A stretch of DNA of 64,000 bases from CAZMGB01 sp964565775 (lineage in GTDB: Bacteria > Chloroflexota > Dehalococcoidia > DSTF01 > JALHUB01): assembly GCA_964565775.1 (NCBI GenBank), contig CAZMGB010000010.1, positions 1 through 64,000 on the forward strand, read 5' to 3'. Of this stretch, positions 8,546-16,161 are shown in pieces. Position 1 is the first letter of the stretch. Every line of letters starts with the position of its first letter. The notes beneath the pieces were generated by a model. It was not told where the DNA came from. It did no database searches and saw only the letters and a program-made list of their open reading frames with translations. Both the position numbers and the translations under genes were made by a program.

Positions 8546-8602
8546 GGGGATTTGTGGGCCTGCCTCCCGGCAGGCAGGTTCGATCCCCACCCCCCGGCAC
8601 CA
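8546..8602 (+). pseudogene. Partial copy of the tRNA-Leu 3' end, interrupted by a 20-base palindrome
   Basis: GGGATTTGTGGG and TTCGATCCCCACCCCCCGGC plus ACCA reproduce the tRNA-Leu 3' region (8258-8292) with few changes. Between them, at the junction of T-stem and T-loop, sit 20 extra bases (8559-8578). These, with the preceding G, form a hairpin of GCCTGCC (8558-8564) with GGCAGGC (8569-8575). No 5' half is present. Confidence 0.8.
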
Positions 8603-8658
8603 TCCCATCCTTGTTCCCCCGTTCGCGTGCTTGCCTGCTCGCCCCTTCCCCCAATCGG

Positions 8659-8687
8659 TTGCCCCTTCCCGAGACGGCTGATATACT
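8659..8687 (+). promoter_or_regulatory. Sigma70-type promoter of gatB
   Basis: TTGCCC (8659-8664), a 17-base spacer, then TATACT (8682-8687). Transcription would start near 8694, about 20 bases before the gatB ATG. Confidence 0.6.
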
Positions 8688-8715
8688 TTCGCAGGTCTGG
8701 TAGCACCGACCGATC

Positions 8716-10206
8716 ATGACCACTGCCGCCGCCGCCAAGTACGAAGTCGTCATAGGGCTGGAGGTACACGCCCAGCTCCAGACCAGGAGCAAGATGTTCT
8801 GTCGGTGTAGCTCCGAATACGCCGACGCTCCCCCTAACACCCACGTCTGTCCCGTCTGCCTGGGCATGCCGGGCGTTCTGCCCGTAATCAACTACCAGGC
8901 GGTCGAGTACACCATCATGACCGCCCTGGCGCTCAACTGCACCATCCCCGAACGCTCCAAGTTCGACCGTAAGAACTACCACTACCCGGACCTGATGAAG
9001 GGCTACCAGATCTCCCAGTACGACATGCCCCTCTCCCGCGACGGCTGGCTCGAGATCGAAGTCGATGGCCACGCCAAACGCATCGCCGTGCGCCGCGTGC
9101 ACCTGGAGGAGGACACGGCGCGGCTCGTGCACCGTCAGAACGAGGCGGGCGAGACCTACAGCCTCGTCGACGTCAACCGCTCCGGCGTCCCCCTCATGGA
9201 GATCGTCTCGGAGCCGGACGCGCGCTCGCCAGAGGAGGCCCTCGCCTACCTGACGAAGTTGCGCCAGATCCTCCGCTACATCGGCGTCAGCACGGCCAAC
9301 ATGGAAGAGGGAAGCTTCCGCTGCGAGCCCAACATCAGCCTGCGGCCCATCGGCAGCAGCGAGCTCGGCACGAAGGTGGAGCTGAAGAACATCAACAGCT
9401 TCCGGAACGTCCTGCACGGGCTCCAGTTCGAGGTGCGCCGCCAGGCTGAGCTCCTCGAATCGGGTGGGCGCATCGTCCAGGAGACGAGGGGCTGGCGCGA
9501 CGACGCGGGCGAGACCGTCTCACAGCGCAGCAAGGAGTACGCCGACGACTACCGTTACTTCCCGGAACCCGACCTTCCCGTCCTGCACTTCAGTCCGTCG
9601 GACGTGGAGCGCATCCGGGGCCGTCTGCCCGAGCTTCCCGACGCCAGGCGAGACCGCTTCGCCGAGCAGTACGGCCTCACACCATACGAGGCTAATCTCC
9701 TCACGGAGACACGCGAGCGCGCCGATTACTTCGAAGCCGCCCTGGCGACGGCGCGAGAGGGCGACCCCGCGCTCGCAAAGCGGCGGGCGAAGAGCGTCAG
9801 CAACTGGATGCTCGGCGACTTCGCACGGCTCCTGAACGCCACTGGAACCGACATCAGCGACACACGCGTCCAGCCGCAGCACCTGTATGACATGATCCTG
9901 CTGATCGAAGACGGTACTATCAGCGGCAAGAGCGCCAAGCAAGTCTTCGACAGGATGTTCGAGTCTGGCGAGGCGCCCCGAAAGATCGTGGGGGAGCTGG
10001 GCCTGACCCAGATCAGCGCCTCAGGCGAGCTCGCCTCCGTCATCGAGAAGGTCCTGGCGGAGAATGAGAAGGCGGCTGCCGACTATCGGGCCGGCAAGTC
10101 AGAGGCACTCAAGTTCCTGATGGGCCAGGTAATGAAAGCCAGCCGCGGGCGCGCCAATCCCGGCGTTGTTGGCGACCTCCTGCGCCAGCGGCTGGATGAG
10201 AATTAG
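8716..10206 (+). CDS. gatB: Aspartyl/glutamyl-tRNA amidotransferase subunit B
   Basis: GatB is the tRNA-binding kinase subunit of GatCAB, which converts Glu-tRNA(Gln) and Asp-tRNA(Asn) into the amidated forms. At 496 residues it is full length. Hallmarks are the N-terminal YEVVIGLEVHAQLQTRSKMF, the zinc-site cysteines (CRCSSEY; HVCPVCLGMPG), KNYHYPDLMKGYQISQYD, MEEGSFRCEPNISLRP and KVELKNINSFRNV. The C-terminal GatB/YqeY domain ends in the conserved GQVMKASRGRANP. gatA and gatC are not adjacent. A good promoter lies just upstream. Confidence 0.97.
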   Translation: MTTAAAAKYEVVIGLEVHAQLQTRSKMFCRCSSEYADAPPNTHVCPVCLGMPGVLPVINYQAVEYTIMTALALNCTIPERSKFDRKNYHYPDLMKGYQISQYDMPLSRDGWLEIEVDGHAKRIAVRRVHLEEDTARLVHRQNEAGETYSLVDVNRSGVPLMEIVSEPDARSPEEALAYLTKLRQILRYIGVSTANMEEGSFRCEPNISLRPIGSSELGTKVELKNINSFRNVLHGLQFEVRRQAELLESGGRIVQETRGWRDDAGETVSQRSKEYADDYRYFPEPDLPVLHFSPSDVERIRGRLPELPDARRDRFAEQYGLTPYEANLLTETRERADYFEAALATAREGDPALAKRRAKSVSNWMLGDFARLLNATGTDISDTRVQPQHLYDMILLIEDGTISGKSAKQVFDRMFESGEAPRKIVGELGLTQISASGELASVIEKVLAENEKAAADYRAGKSEALKFLMGQVMKASRGRANPGVVGDLLRQRLDEN

Positions 10207-10245
10207 ATAACCTGTCGAGAAAACCCTTTCCCTTTGTAGACGTGG

Positions 10246-10254
10246 TGGTATAAT
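10246..10254 (+). promoter_or_regulatory. Extended -10 promoter of yvcK
   Basis: TGGTATAAT is a perfect extended -10 (TGN plus TATAAT). The expected start near 10261 is only about 3 bases before the ATG at 10264, so the transcript would be essentially leaderless. No convincing -35 is seen. Confidence 0.6.
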
Positions 10255-10263
10255 TCGGGTCGA

Positions 10264-11592
10264 ATGCGAAACCTAAGAAACGGCAACTTCATAAAGTGGT
10301 TCTACTTCGGGATGCACATCAAGCGATGGCTGCTCCTGCTGCTATTAGGAGTAGCCTTGGCGGGCCTGGGCTTCGCCTACCTGCTTAGAGAGGCCTACGT
10401 CTCCTACACGTTCCCCTCCTTCGTCCACTACCTGACCATCCAGTTCCTGCCGCGATACGTCCGCGGCGTCCTGTTCATAGGCGCTTCCGCCGGCATTGTC
10501 CTCGTCGCAATCTGGATGCTCAACCGCTCCCTGCTCTCCGCCTTCATCCGCCCAGGACGCGACGAGAGCCTCGTCAACATCATCTACAACTACCGCTACC
10601 TGAGCCGCGGCCCGCGCATCGTCGCCATCGGCGGCGGCACCGGCCTCTCGACGCTGCTGCGTGGCCTCAAGGAGCACACGGGCAACCTGACGGCGGTGGT
10701 CACCGTCGCCGACGACGGTGGCAGCTCCGGGCGGCTGCGGCGCGAGCTGGGCGTCCTGCCCCCGGGCGACGTCCGCAACTGCATCGCCGCCCTGGCGGAC
10801 GCCGAGCCCCTCATGACTCGCCTCTTCCAATATCGATTCTGCGAAGGATCGGGGCTGGAGGGCCACAGCTTCGGCAACCTCTTCATCGTCGCCATGTCAG
10901 ACGTCACGGGCAACTTCGAAGATGCGATCCGCGAGACGAGCCGGGTGCTGGCCGTGCGAGGTCAGATCCTGCCTTCCACTCTGGCGAACGTCACCCTCTC
11001 CGCCCGCACCCACGACGAGGAGACAATCCACGGCGAATCCAACATCACCGAGAGAGGCACCAGCATTCGAGAGGTCTACCTCCACCCGGAAAACGCTCAG
11101 GCGAACCCTGACACCATTCGCGCTATCCTGAACGCCGACATGATCGTCGTGGGCCCTGGCAGTCTGTTCACCAGCCTCCTCCCCAACCTGCTCGTCAAGG
11201 GCATCCGCCAGGCCCTCACCGTATCGCCCGCTCTTAAGGTGTATGTCTGCAACGTCGCCACCCAGCACGGCGAGACCGACTCGTTCACTGTCGGCGATCA
11301 CTTCCGCGTCCTGGAAGAGCACGTCGGCGGAGGACTCTTCCAGTTCGTGGTCGCCAACAGCAACGTCCAAGGCCCCTTGCCCGAGACGTGGCGCTCGGAG
11401 CCCGTGAAGGTGGACGGCAACGTTTTCGACGGTGCCCGCGTGATCGCAGCCGACGTGGTGAGCGAGGAAAACCGCTATCACCATGACCCCAGGAAGCTCG
11501 CCGACAACGTCGTTCGCCTCTACTACGACCGCCACCAGATGGAACCGCTCGCCCTGGACGAGGCTACCCGCGAGCGTGCCGCCGTGCTATGA
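10264..11592 (+). CDS. yvcK: YvcK/CofD-family protein with N-terminal membrane anchor
   Basis: YvcK proteins bind UDP-sugars (UDP-GlcNAc) and are needed for cell-wall homeostasis on gluconeogenic substrates. The 442-residue product has two hydrophobic helices at about residues 20-40 and 65-85, then the CofD-like domain: VAIGGGTGLSTLLRGLKEHT, TVADDGGSSGRLRRELGVLPPGD, EGHSFGNLFIVAMSDVTGNF and VVGPGSLFTSLLPNLLVKGI. The membrane part is an addition to the soluble Bacillus and E. coli forms and tethers the protein to the envelope. A GTG or ATG further downstream would remove the TM helices, so the first ATG is kept. Annotation as a 2-phospho-lactate transferase would be misleading. Confidence 0.9.
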   Translation: MRNLRNGNFIKWFYFGMHIKRWLLLLLLGVALAGLGFAYLLREAYVSYTFPSFVHYLTIQFLPRYVRGVLFIGASAGIVLVAIWMLNRSLLSAFIRPGRDESLVNIIYNYRYLSRGPRIVAIGGGTGLSTLLRGLKEHTGNLTAVVTVADDGGSSGRLRRELGVLPPGDVRNCIAALADAEPLMTRLFQYRFCEGSGLEGHSFGNLFIVAMSDVTGNFEDAIRETSRVLAVRGQILPSTLANVTLSARTHDEETIHGESNITERGTSIREVYLHPENAQANPDTIRAILNADMIVVGPGSLFTSLLPNLLVKGIRQALTVSPALKVYVCNVATQHGETDSFTVGDHFRVLEEHVGGGLFQFVVANSNVQGPLPETWRSEPVKVDGNVFDGARVIAADVVSEENRYHHDPRKLADNVVRLYYDRHQMEPLALDEATRERAAVL

Positions 11593-11634
11593 TTGGTGAT
11601 GGCCCGCTACAGCCGGGAGGAGGCTTTCTAGCCC

Positions 11635-11859
11635 GTGTCATTTAAGGACTACCTCAACGTCGCGCAGGTCCTGGTCTCTTCGATGCTGATCCTCGTGATC
11701 CTCCTTCAGGCGAAGGGCTCCGGGTTCGGCACCGCCCTGGGCGGCACCGCCACGACCTTCCGTACGCGCCGGGGCCTGGAAAAGACTCTCTTCCAGCTCA
11801 CCATCATCCTCGTCGCAGTCTTCCTGGCGATCTCCGCCTGGAGCGTCCGCAGCACCTAA
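11635..11859 (+). CDS. secG: Protein translocase subunit SecG
   Basis: SecG is a small inner-membrane subunit of the SecYEG channel. The 74-residue product has two TM helices (residues 6-25 and 50-70). Between them lies the conserved ILLQAKGSGFGTALGGTATTFRTRRGLEK loop. The start is GTG, preceded by GGGAGGAGG about 10 bases upstream. It follows yvcK by 42 bases on the same strand. Confidence 0.93.
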   Translation: MSFKDYLNVAQVLVSSMLILVILLQAKGSGFGTALGGTATTFRTRRGLEKTLFQLTIILVAVFLAISAWSVRST

Positions 11860-11941
11860 CGTCTGTCCCATCGCCTGCTCGACGCCCGCTTCGACCGCCG
11901 CACGAGAAGCCAGACAACGCCGGAGCCGCAGCCTGCGTCCC

Positions 11942-12775
11942 GTGGTTGATCCACCACCGATCATCACCCTCACCACCGATTTCGGCCTCAGCGACGCCTA
12001 CGTGGCCTCACTGAAGGGGGTCATCCTCGGCCTGAACCCTGCCGCTACCATCGTGGACGTGAGCCACGAGGTGCGGCCTCAGCAGGTCGTCCAGGGCGCC
12101 TTCATCCTCGGCTCGGCGTCGCCCTACTTCCCTCAGGGCACCATCCACCTGGCCGTCGTAGACCCCGGCGTCGGCACGGAGCGCCGGGGGCTTGTCCTCG
12201 TGAGACCCAGAGCCGTCTTCGTGGGGCCCGACAACGGCCTGCTCTCGGCGGCTCTGCCCGAGGATGCCCGAACGGGGGCGGCGGAGCCGTGGCAGGCGAG
12301 CGCAGTGCCCCTGCCTGAAGGCTATCGCGCCTTCGCCATCACGCGAAAGAAGTACATGCGGGACCGGGTGAGCACCACCTTCCACGGCCGCGACGTATTC
12401 GCCCCCGTGGCGGCCCACCTTTCGCTGGGCGTACCCGCCCGGGAGTTCGGCGAAAGAGCGACCTCCATACTGGCTTTCCCTCCCTTTCGCGCCCGTTGCC
12501 AGCCGGACGGAAGCCTCCACGGGCGTGTCCTCCACGTCGACCGCTTCGGCAACCTGGTGACGGACGTGCGAGAGGAAGACCTGCCCTCCGGCGCCGTGCA
12601 GGTCGAGATCGGGGGACGCGTAGTCAACGGCCTGCGCCGCACTTACGGGGAAGGCGAGGGACTCATCGCCCTCATCGGGAGCAGCGGCTTCCTGGAGATA
12701 GCACTACCCAACGGCAGCGCCTCCGCTCTCCTGGGGACACAGCTAGGCGATCAGGTGGTGGTGAAGCCCGCCTAG
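11942..12775 (+). CDS. SAM hydroxide adenosyltransferase (DUF62 family, SAM hydrolase)
   Basis: The family splits S-adenosylmethionine with water or hydroxide to adenosine and methionine and is related to fluorinase and chlorinase. The 277-residue protein starts with IITLTTDFGLSDAYVASLKG and contains PQGTIHLAVVDPGVGTERRGLVL, the conserved FVGPDNGLLS and FHGRDVFAPVAAHLSLG. The second domain has HVDRFGNLVTDV. No chlorinase-specific insertion is obvious, so plain hydrolase activity is most likely. The GTG start has a weak ribosome site (GGAG about 14 bases upstream). Confidence 0.9.
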   Translation: MVDPPPIITLTTDFGLSDAYVASLKGVILGLNPAATIVDVSHEVRPQQVVQGAFILGSASPYFPQGTIHLAVVDPGVGTERRGLVLVRPRAVFVGPDNGLLSAALPEDARTGAAEPWQASAVPLPEGYRAFAITRKKYMRDRVSTTFHGRDVFAPVAAHLSLGVPAREFGERATSILAFPPFRARCQPDGSLHGRVLHVDRFGNLVTDVREEDLPSGAVQVEIGGRVVNGLRRTYGEGEGLIALIGSSGFLEIALPNGSASALLGTQLGDQVVVKPA

Positions 12776-12780
12776 AGCTG

Positions 12781-12789
12781 TGCTAGAAT
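12781..12789 (+). promoter_or_regulatory. Extended -10 promoter of fmt
   Basis: TGCTAGAAT is an extended -10 (TGN plus TAGAAT), 9 bases before the fmt ATG at 12799. The predicted start falls within a few bases of the ATG, again giving a leaderless message, as at yvcK. Confidence 0.5.
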
Positions 12790-12798
12790 TTGCCCGCC

Positions 12799-13758
12799 AT
12801 GCGCGTCGTCTTCATGGGCTCCCCTGCCTTCGGCCTGCCCACCCTTCGCCGTCTCGTCGATAGCGAGCACGAGGTTGTCGCCGTCCACACGCAGCCCGAC
12901 CGGCAGGCGGGAAGGGGGCGGGCGCTGGCGGCGCCGGCCGTGAAGGAATGGGCCCTGGCACACGGCTTGCCGGTACGCCAGCCGCCCCGCGCCAGCGCAC
13001 CGGACGCCGTCGAGGAGCTGGCTTCCCTGAGCCCGGACCTCGTCGTCATCGCCGCCTACGGCCAGATCCTCAAGCAGCCGGTGCTGGACGTTCCCCCCAA
13101 GGGCATCCTCAACGTGCATGCCTCTCTGCTGCCGCGCCACCGGGGCGCGGCGCCGGTAGCAGCGGCCATCCTCGCCGGCGACGCCGAGACGGGCGTGACG
13201 ATCATGCAGGTGGAGCTGGCCATGGACGCCGGACCGCTGCTGGCCGAGCGTGCGATTCCCATCTCGGACAACGACACCACCGGCACCCTCACCGCGAGGC
13301 TCGCCGAGGAGGGGGCCGATCTGCTGCTGACAGTGCTGCCCGGCTGGCTATCGGGCACGCTCCAGGCCAGGCCCCAGGACGCCGCCCTCGCCACCTACGC
13401 ACCACCCCTTCGAAAGGAGGACGCCCTAATCGACTGGAACCGGCCCGCGGTCGACATCTGGCGGCAAGTGCGGGCGTACAGCCCCTGGCCTGTCGCCTTC
13501 ACCACCCTCCGGGGCCAGCCGCTGCGCATTCTCGAGGCGTGGCCGCTGGCCGCGGACGCCGGCGAGGCTCCGGGCAGCGTCGTACCGTGCCCGGCCCCGG
13601 CCGCCGAGCCGGAGGCTCCGGAAGCCGCGTTCGCGGTGCAGACGGGGCAGGGCCTTCTCGGGATCGTGCGACTGCAGCGGGCGGGACGTCGCACGATGAC
13701 CTCGCCGGAGTTCCTGCGCGGCGAGCGCGAACTGATAGGGAGGCGAGTCGGCGCGTAG
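12799..13758 (+). CDS. fmt: Methionyl-tRNA formyltransferase
   Basis: Fmt formylates initiator Met-tRNA using 10-formyl-THF. The product (319 residues) begins MRVVFMGSPAFGLPTLRRL. It has the catalytic signature LNVHASLLPRHRGAAPVAAAI (Asn-His plus SLLPRxRGAAP), the conserved GVTIMQVELAMDAGPLL, and in the C-terminal domain EDALIDWNRPAVDIWRQVRAYSPWPVAFTTL. ATG at 12799 is preferred to a TTG three codons upstream. No def gene is adjacent. It ends before a strong shared terminator. Confidence 0.96.
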   Translation: MRVVFMGSPAFGLPTLRRLVDSEHEVVAVHTQPDRQAGRGRALAAPAVKEWALAHGLPVRQPPRASAPDAVEELASLSPDLVVIAAYGQILKQPVLDVPPKGILNVHASLLPRHRGAAPVAAAILAGDAETGVTIMQVELAMDAGPLLAERAIPISDNDTTGTLTARLAEEGADLLLTVLPGWLSGTLQARPQDAALATYAPPLRKEDALIDWNRPAVDIWRQVRAYSPWPVAFTTLRGQPLRILEAWPLAADAGEAPGSVVPCPAPAAEPEAPEAAFAVQTGQGLLGIVRLQRAGRRTMTSPEFLRGERELIGRRVGA

Positions 13759-13770
13759 CCTGAAGCGAAG

Positions 13771-13796
13771 CAGCGCCCCGACTCGTCGGGGCGCTG
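13771..13796. terminator. Bidirectional terminator between fmt and rplY
   Basis: A perfect 11-base stem, CAGCGCCCCGA with TCGGGGCGCTG, has the 4-base loop CTCG. It lies in the 65-base gap between convergent fmt and rplY. No long T tract follows on either strand. Confidence 0.75.
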
Positions 13797-13823
13797 GGCA
13801 CTGGCCAACCAGGGAGCGGGCGG

Positions 13824-14522
13824 TTACTCCTTGCCCTCCTCCTCTTCTTTCTCTCCGGCAGGTCCCTCGGCAGCTTCTTCCGCCCCCTCCTCTACCGCCT
13901 CCGCCTCCTTCGCGACGGCCTCCTCCTCGGCTGCGGCGGCCTCCGCCTCAAGCTCGGCGGCCAGCCGCGGCGCAGCCACCTTGGCGACCACGAGCTCGGG
14001 GTCGGTCAGCAGGGCCACATTCGGGCCGAGCACCAGGTCCTTGACGTGCACGCCGTCGTCGAACTGCTCCAGCCCCGAAACATCGACTTCGAGATGGCCC
14101 GGGATGTCGCCGGGAAGCGCCTCGACGCTTATGCTGTCCAGGCCCTGGAGGAGAACGCCGCCGAGATCGCTCACGGCGGGCGCCGAGCCCACGAGAACGA
14201 GGGGGACCTCCGCCCGCATCTTCTCCGTTAGGGATACCTGGTAGAAGTCCACGTGGAGCAGCCTGTCGGTGACGGGATGCCTTTGCACGCCACGCATCAT
14301 CACGGAGCGGGGGCCGTCCTCACCCTGCACGGTGAGGGTGATGACGGCGTTGCGACCGGCGGTGCGCAACAGGTGCATGACTGTCGCGGTCTCCGCCTGC
14401 ACGGCGCGCGACTCGACGCCCCGACCGTAGATGTTGGCGGGCGTCATCCCCTGGCGCCGGAGCGCCTTCACCTTCTTACCGAGCACCTCTCGCGGCAGGA
14501 CCTGAAGGGCAAGATCTGGCAT
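13824..14522 (-). CDS. rplY: 50S ribosomal protein L25, general stress protein Ctc form
   Basis: The protein binds 5S rRNA in the large ribosomal subunit. It has 232 residues, the long Ctc form. The N-terminal L25 domain (residues 1-95) includes VLGKKVKALRRQGMTPANIYGRGVESRAV and RHPVTDRLLHVDFYQVSLTEKM. The C-terminal TL5 domain has LEVDVSGLEQFDDGVHVKDL. A strongly acidic, Ala/Glu-rich tail (last ~45 residues, ending EKEEEEGKE) follows. It lies 21 bases after the gene at 14942-14544. Confidence 0.95.
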   Translation of the reverse strand: MPDLALQVLPREVLGKKVKALRRQGMTPANIYGRGVESRAVQAETATVMHLLRTAGRNAVITLTVQGEDGPRSVMMRGVQRHPVTDRLLHVDFYQVSLTEKMRAEVPLVLVGSAPAVSDLGGVLLQGLDSISVEALPGDIPGHLEVDVSGLEQFDDGVHVKDLVLGPNVALLTDPELVVAKVAAPRLAAELEAEAAAAEEEAVAKEAEAVEEGAEEAAEGPAGEKEEEEGKE

Positions 14523-14543
14523 GTTAGCGAACCACCAACTGAA

Positions 14544-14942
14544 CTAGCGCCCCGGAAGAAGGCGGCTCAACCGTCGCATGAGACGCCATCCGAGGAAGAA
14601 GCCGAGACCGAAGGCGAGCGCCTGCTGCGATGTGACAACCGCGCGAACGTCGCCGCTGACCGAGGGCGTGCAGAGCAACACCGTCCGGCAGTTCTCCGCC
14701 GTGATGCTGGCGCCCATGGCGGCCAGCGCACCGCACTCCCTGAGCGACACCTCGTTGCCGCGAACGCCGCCGATAGCGCTCCGCTCGACGTTCACGCGCT
14801 CTCCCGAGACGCCCTGCACTGCGCACTGCCTCAGGTCGGCCTCGGCCGCCGAGATGAGGCGGATGGCCGACTGGGTCGCCTCCACCTTCTCGGCGGTGAC
14901 GCTGTCCACCAGACTCTGTCGAATCTCCGTTGTGCCTTCCAT
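14544..14942 (-). CDS. Hypothetical repeat protein with C-terminal membrane anchor
   Basis: I do not recognise this family. The 132-residue product (start MEGTTEIRQSLVDSV) is made of short repeats of about 14-20 residues with alternating small and polar residues: VTAEKVEATQSAIRLI, SGERVNVERSAIGGV, RGNEVSLRECGALAAM, GASITAENCRTVLL. This resembles a small beta-solenoid. The C-terminus has one hydrophobic segment (ALAFGLGFFLGW) with a basic end (RLMRRLSRLLPGR), so it looks tail-anchored with the repeats on one face of the membrane. It is upstream of and co-directional with rplY. Confidence 0.65.
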   Translation of the reverse strand: MEGTTEIRQSLVDSVTAEKVEATQSAIRLISAAEADLRQCAVQGVSGERVNVERSAIGGVRGNEVSLRECGALAAMGASITAENCRTVLLCTPSVSGDVRAVVTSQQALAFGLGFFLGWRLMRRLSRLLPGR

Positions 14943-15301
14943 GACCCCCGGCCCCCAAGTGCGACTTCCCAACGGGCGGCCACAACGTATCAGACGCCCC
15001 CCCTTGCGTCAAGGTCCTGTACTCGTCCAGGAGAGGCTGCTCCCAGGTGGTGCTGAGAGGGCGAGCAGGCGACGAAACCACCGGCTGACGGCCGACGACG
15101 ACCGTGCTGGAGGGTCTGACGACGGAGTTGCGCGGCGGCGCTGCAACCATATTCGAGACCAATGCCCATGCTCTAACACCCAGCCAATTCCCGTTCCGTC
15201 GACCGAAGCATCGTGCTGTCACCATCCTGGAAGACGCGTCGCGGGGAGCGGCTAGAAAACCCGTTCGAGCCGTGGTACGATTCACGTTGGAGCGAGCAGG
15301 A
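14943..15301. other. Intergenic region, nothing recognised
   Basis: This 359-base gap lies between divergently read genes. It should contain promoters for both sides, but I see no clear -10/-35 pair, RNA fold or coding sequence that outranks chance. Confidence 0.5.
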
Positions 15302-15664
15302 ATGCCGGTTAGAGCGAAGAGCATCTATGAGCCAGCCTCGCCAAGCGACGGCGTCCGCGTCCTTACGACACACTACTGGCCCCGGGGAGTTTCTCGAGAA
15401 CGGGTGAGCATTTATCGACGGACACTAGGGCCGTCGAGGGACTTGCTCCGTGCCTTCAAGGATGGTCGGATGGATTGGGACAGCTACCGAATCAGCTATC
15501 TCAGCGAGATGAACAGCGCAGCCGCACAGGAGGAAATAGGGCGCCTCGCGGACCTAGCGCGCACTGAAGCTGTAACTGTGATGTGTGTTTGCCGAGATGA
15601 GCGGCGATGTCACCGGAGCTTGCTTCGCAATCTAATTAACGAACGATTGCACTCATCCCAATGA
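15302..15664 (+). CDS. DUF488 family protein (YeaO-like)
   Basis: This 120-residue protein is a DUF488 domain: VRAKSIYEPASPSDGVRVLTTHYWPRGVS, then the usual end VMCVCRDERRCHRSLLRNLI with the Cys-(X)n-Cys-His pattern of the family. The biochemical role of DUF488 is not settled. The ATG at 15302 has AGCAGG just upstream; the frame is open further upstream but without a plausible start. Its TGA overlaps the ATG of the next gene (ATGA), so the three genes 15302-16850 form a coupled operon. Confidence 0.75.
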   Translation: MPVRAKSIYEPASPSDGVRVLTTHYWPRGVSRERVSIYRRTLGPSRDLLRAFKDGRMDWDSYRISYLSEMNSAAAQEEIGRLADLARTEAVTVMCVCRDERRCHRSLLRNLINERLHSSQ

Positions 15665-16161
15665 AGCTCTATACGGTCGGTCACAGCACCTCCACCCTTG
15701 ACGAGCTTGTTGGCCTCCTACTGGCCACCGGCGTTGAAACGGTGGTGGACGTTCGCAGTAGCCCAAGGAGCAGGCAACCTCAGTTTAACCAAGCCCCGTT
15801 GGAGCGAGCGCTGCACAGCGCAGGGATCAGTTACCGGTACATGGGGGACCTTCTTGGCGGAATACCGAGAGAAGTGACGCTGAGAAAGCGGTGGCACCAG
15901 GGCCGTCTGGACCCCAGTATCGTGGCATCTCTCCGCGCCTCCACTGAATGGCAACGTGGAATAGCGGAACTTTCCCGACTGCTTGCATCAAGCCCGGATA
16001 TGTCCATTTGCGTCCTTTGCAGTGAGCGTAATCCAAGCGAGTGCCACCGGAAAGCCGTAGCCCTTGACCTGGCAAGAAGCATCCCGGGGATTGAGATATT
16101 CCATCTAGTTGTCGGCAACGGCGCCCACTCTGAGGTGGGAGTTCAGGAAGCGCTCATGTGA
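15661..16161 (+). CDS. DUF488 domain protein
   Basis: This second, more typical DUF488 member (166 residues) begins MKLYTVGHSTSTLDELVGLL. It has the conserved VVDVRSSPRSRQPQFN, YRYMGDLLGGIP and the C-terminal CVLCSERNPSECHRKAVA, where Cys-Ser-Glu and Cys-His-Arg are the family's invariant residues. It overlaps the preceding and the following genes by four bases each. The two DUF488 proteins differ in sequence, so they are not a recent duplication. Confidence 0.85.
   Translation: MKLYTVGHSTSTLDELVGLLLATGVETVVDVRSSPRSRQPQFNQAPLERALHSAGISYRYMGDLLGGIPREVTLRKRWHQGRLDPSIVASLRASTEWQRGIAELSRLLASSPDMSICVLCSERNPSECHRKAVALDLARSIPGIEIFHLVVGNGAHSEVGVQEALM

Noticed and set aside
10264..11592. 2-phospho-L-lactate transferase (CofD) for coenzyme F420
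   Set aside because: The domain matches CofD-like YvcK and carries an N-terminal membrane part; no F420 genes are nearby.
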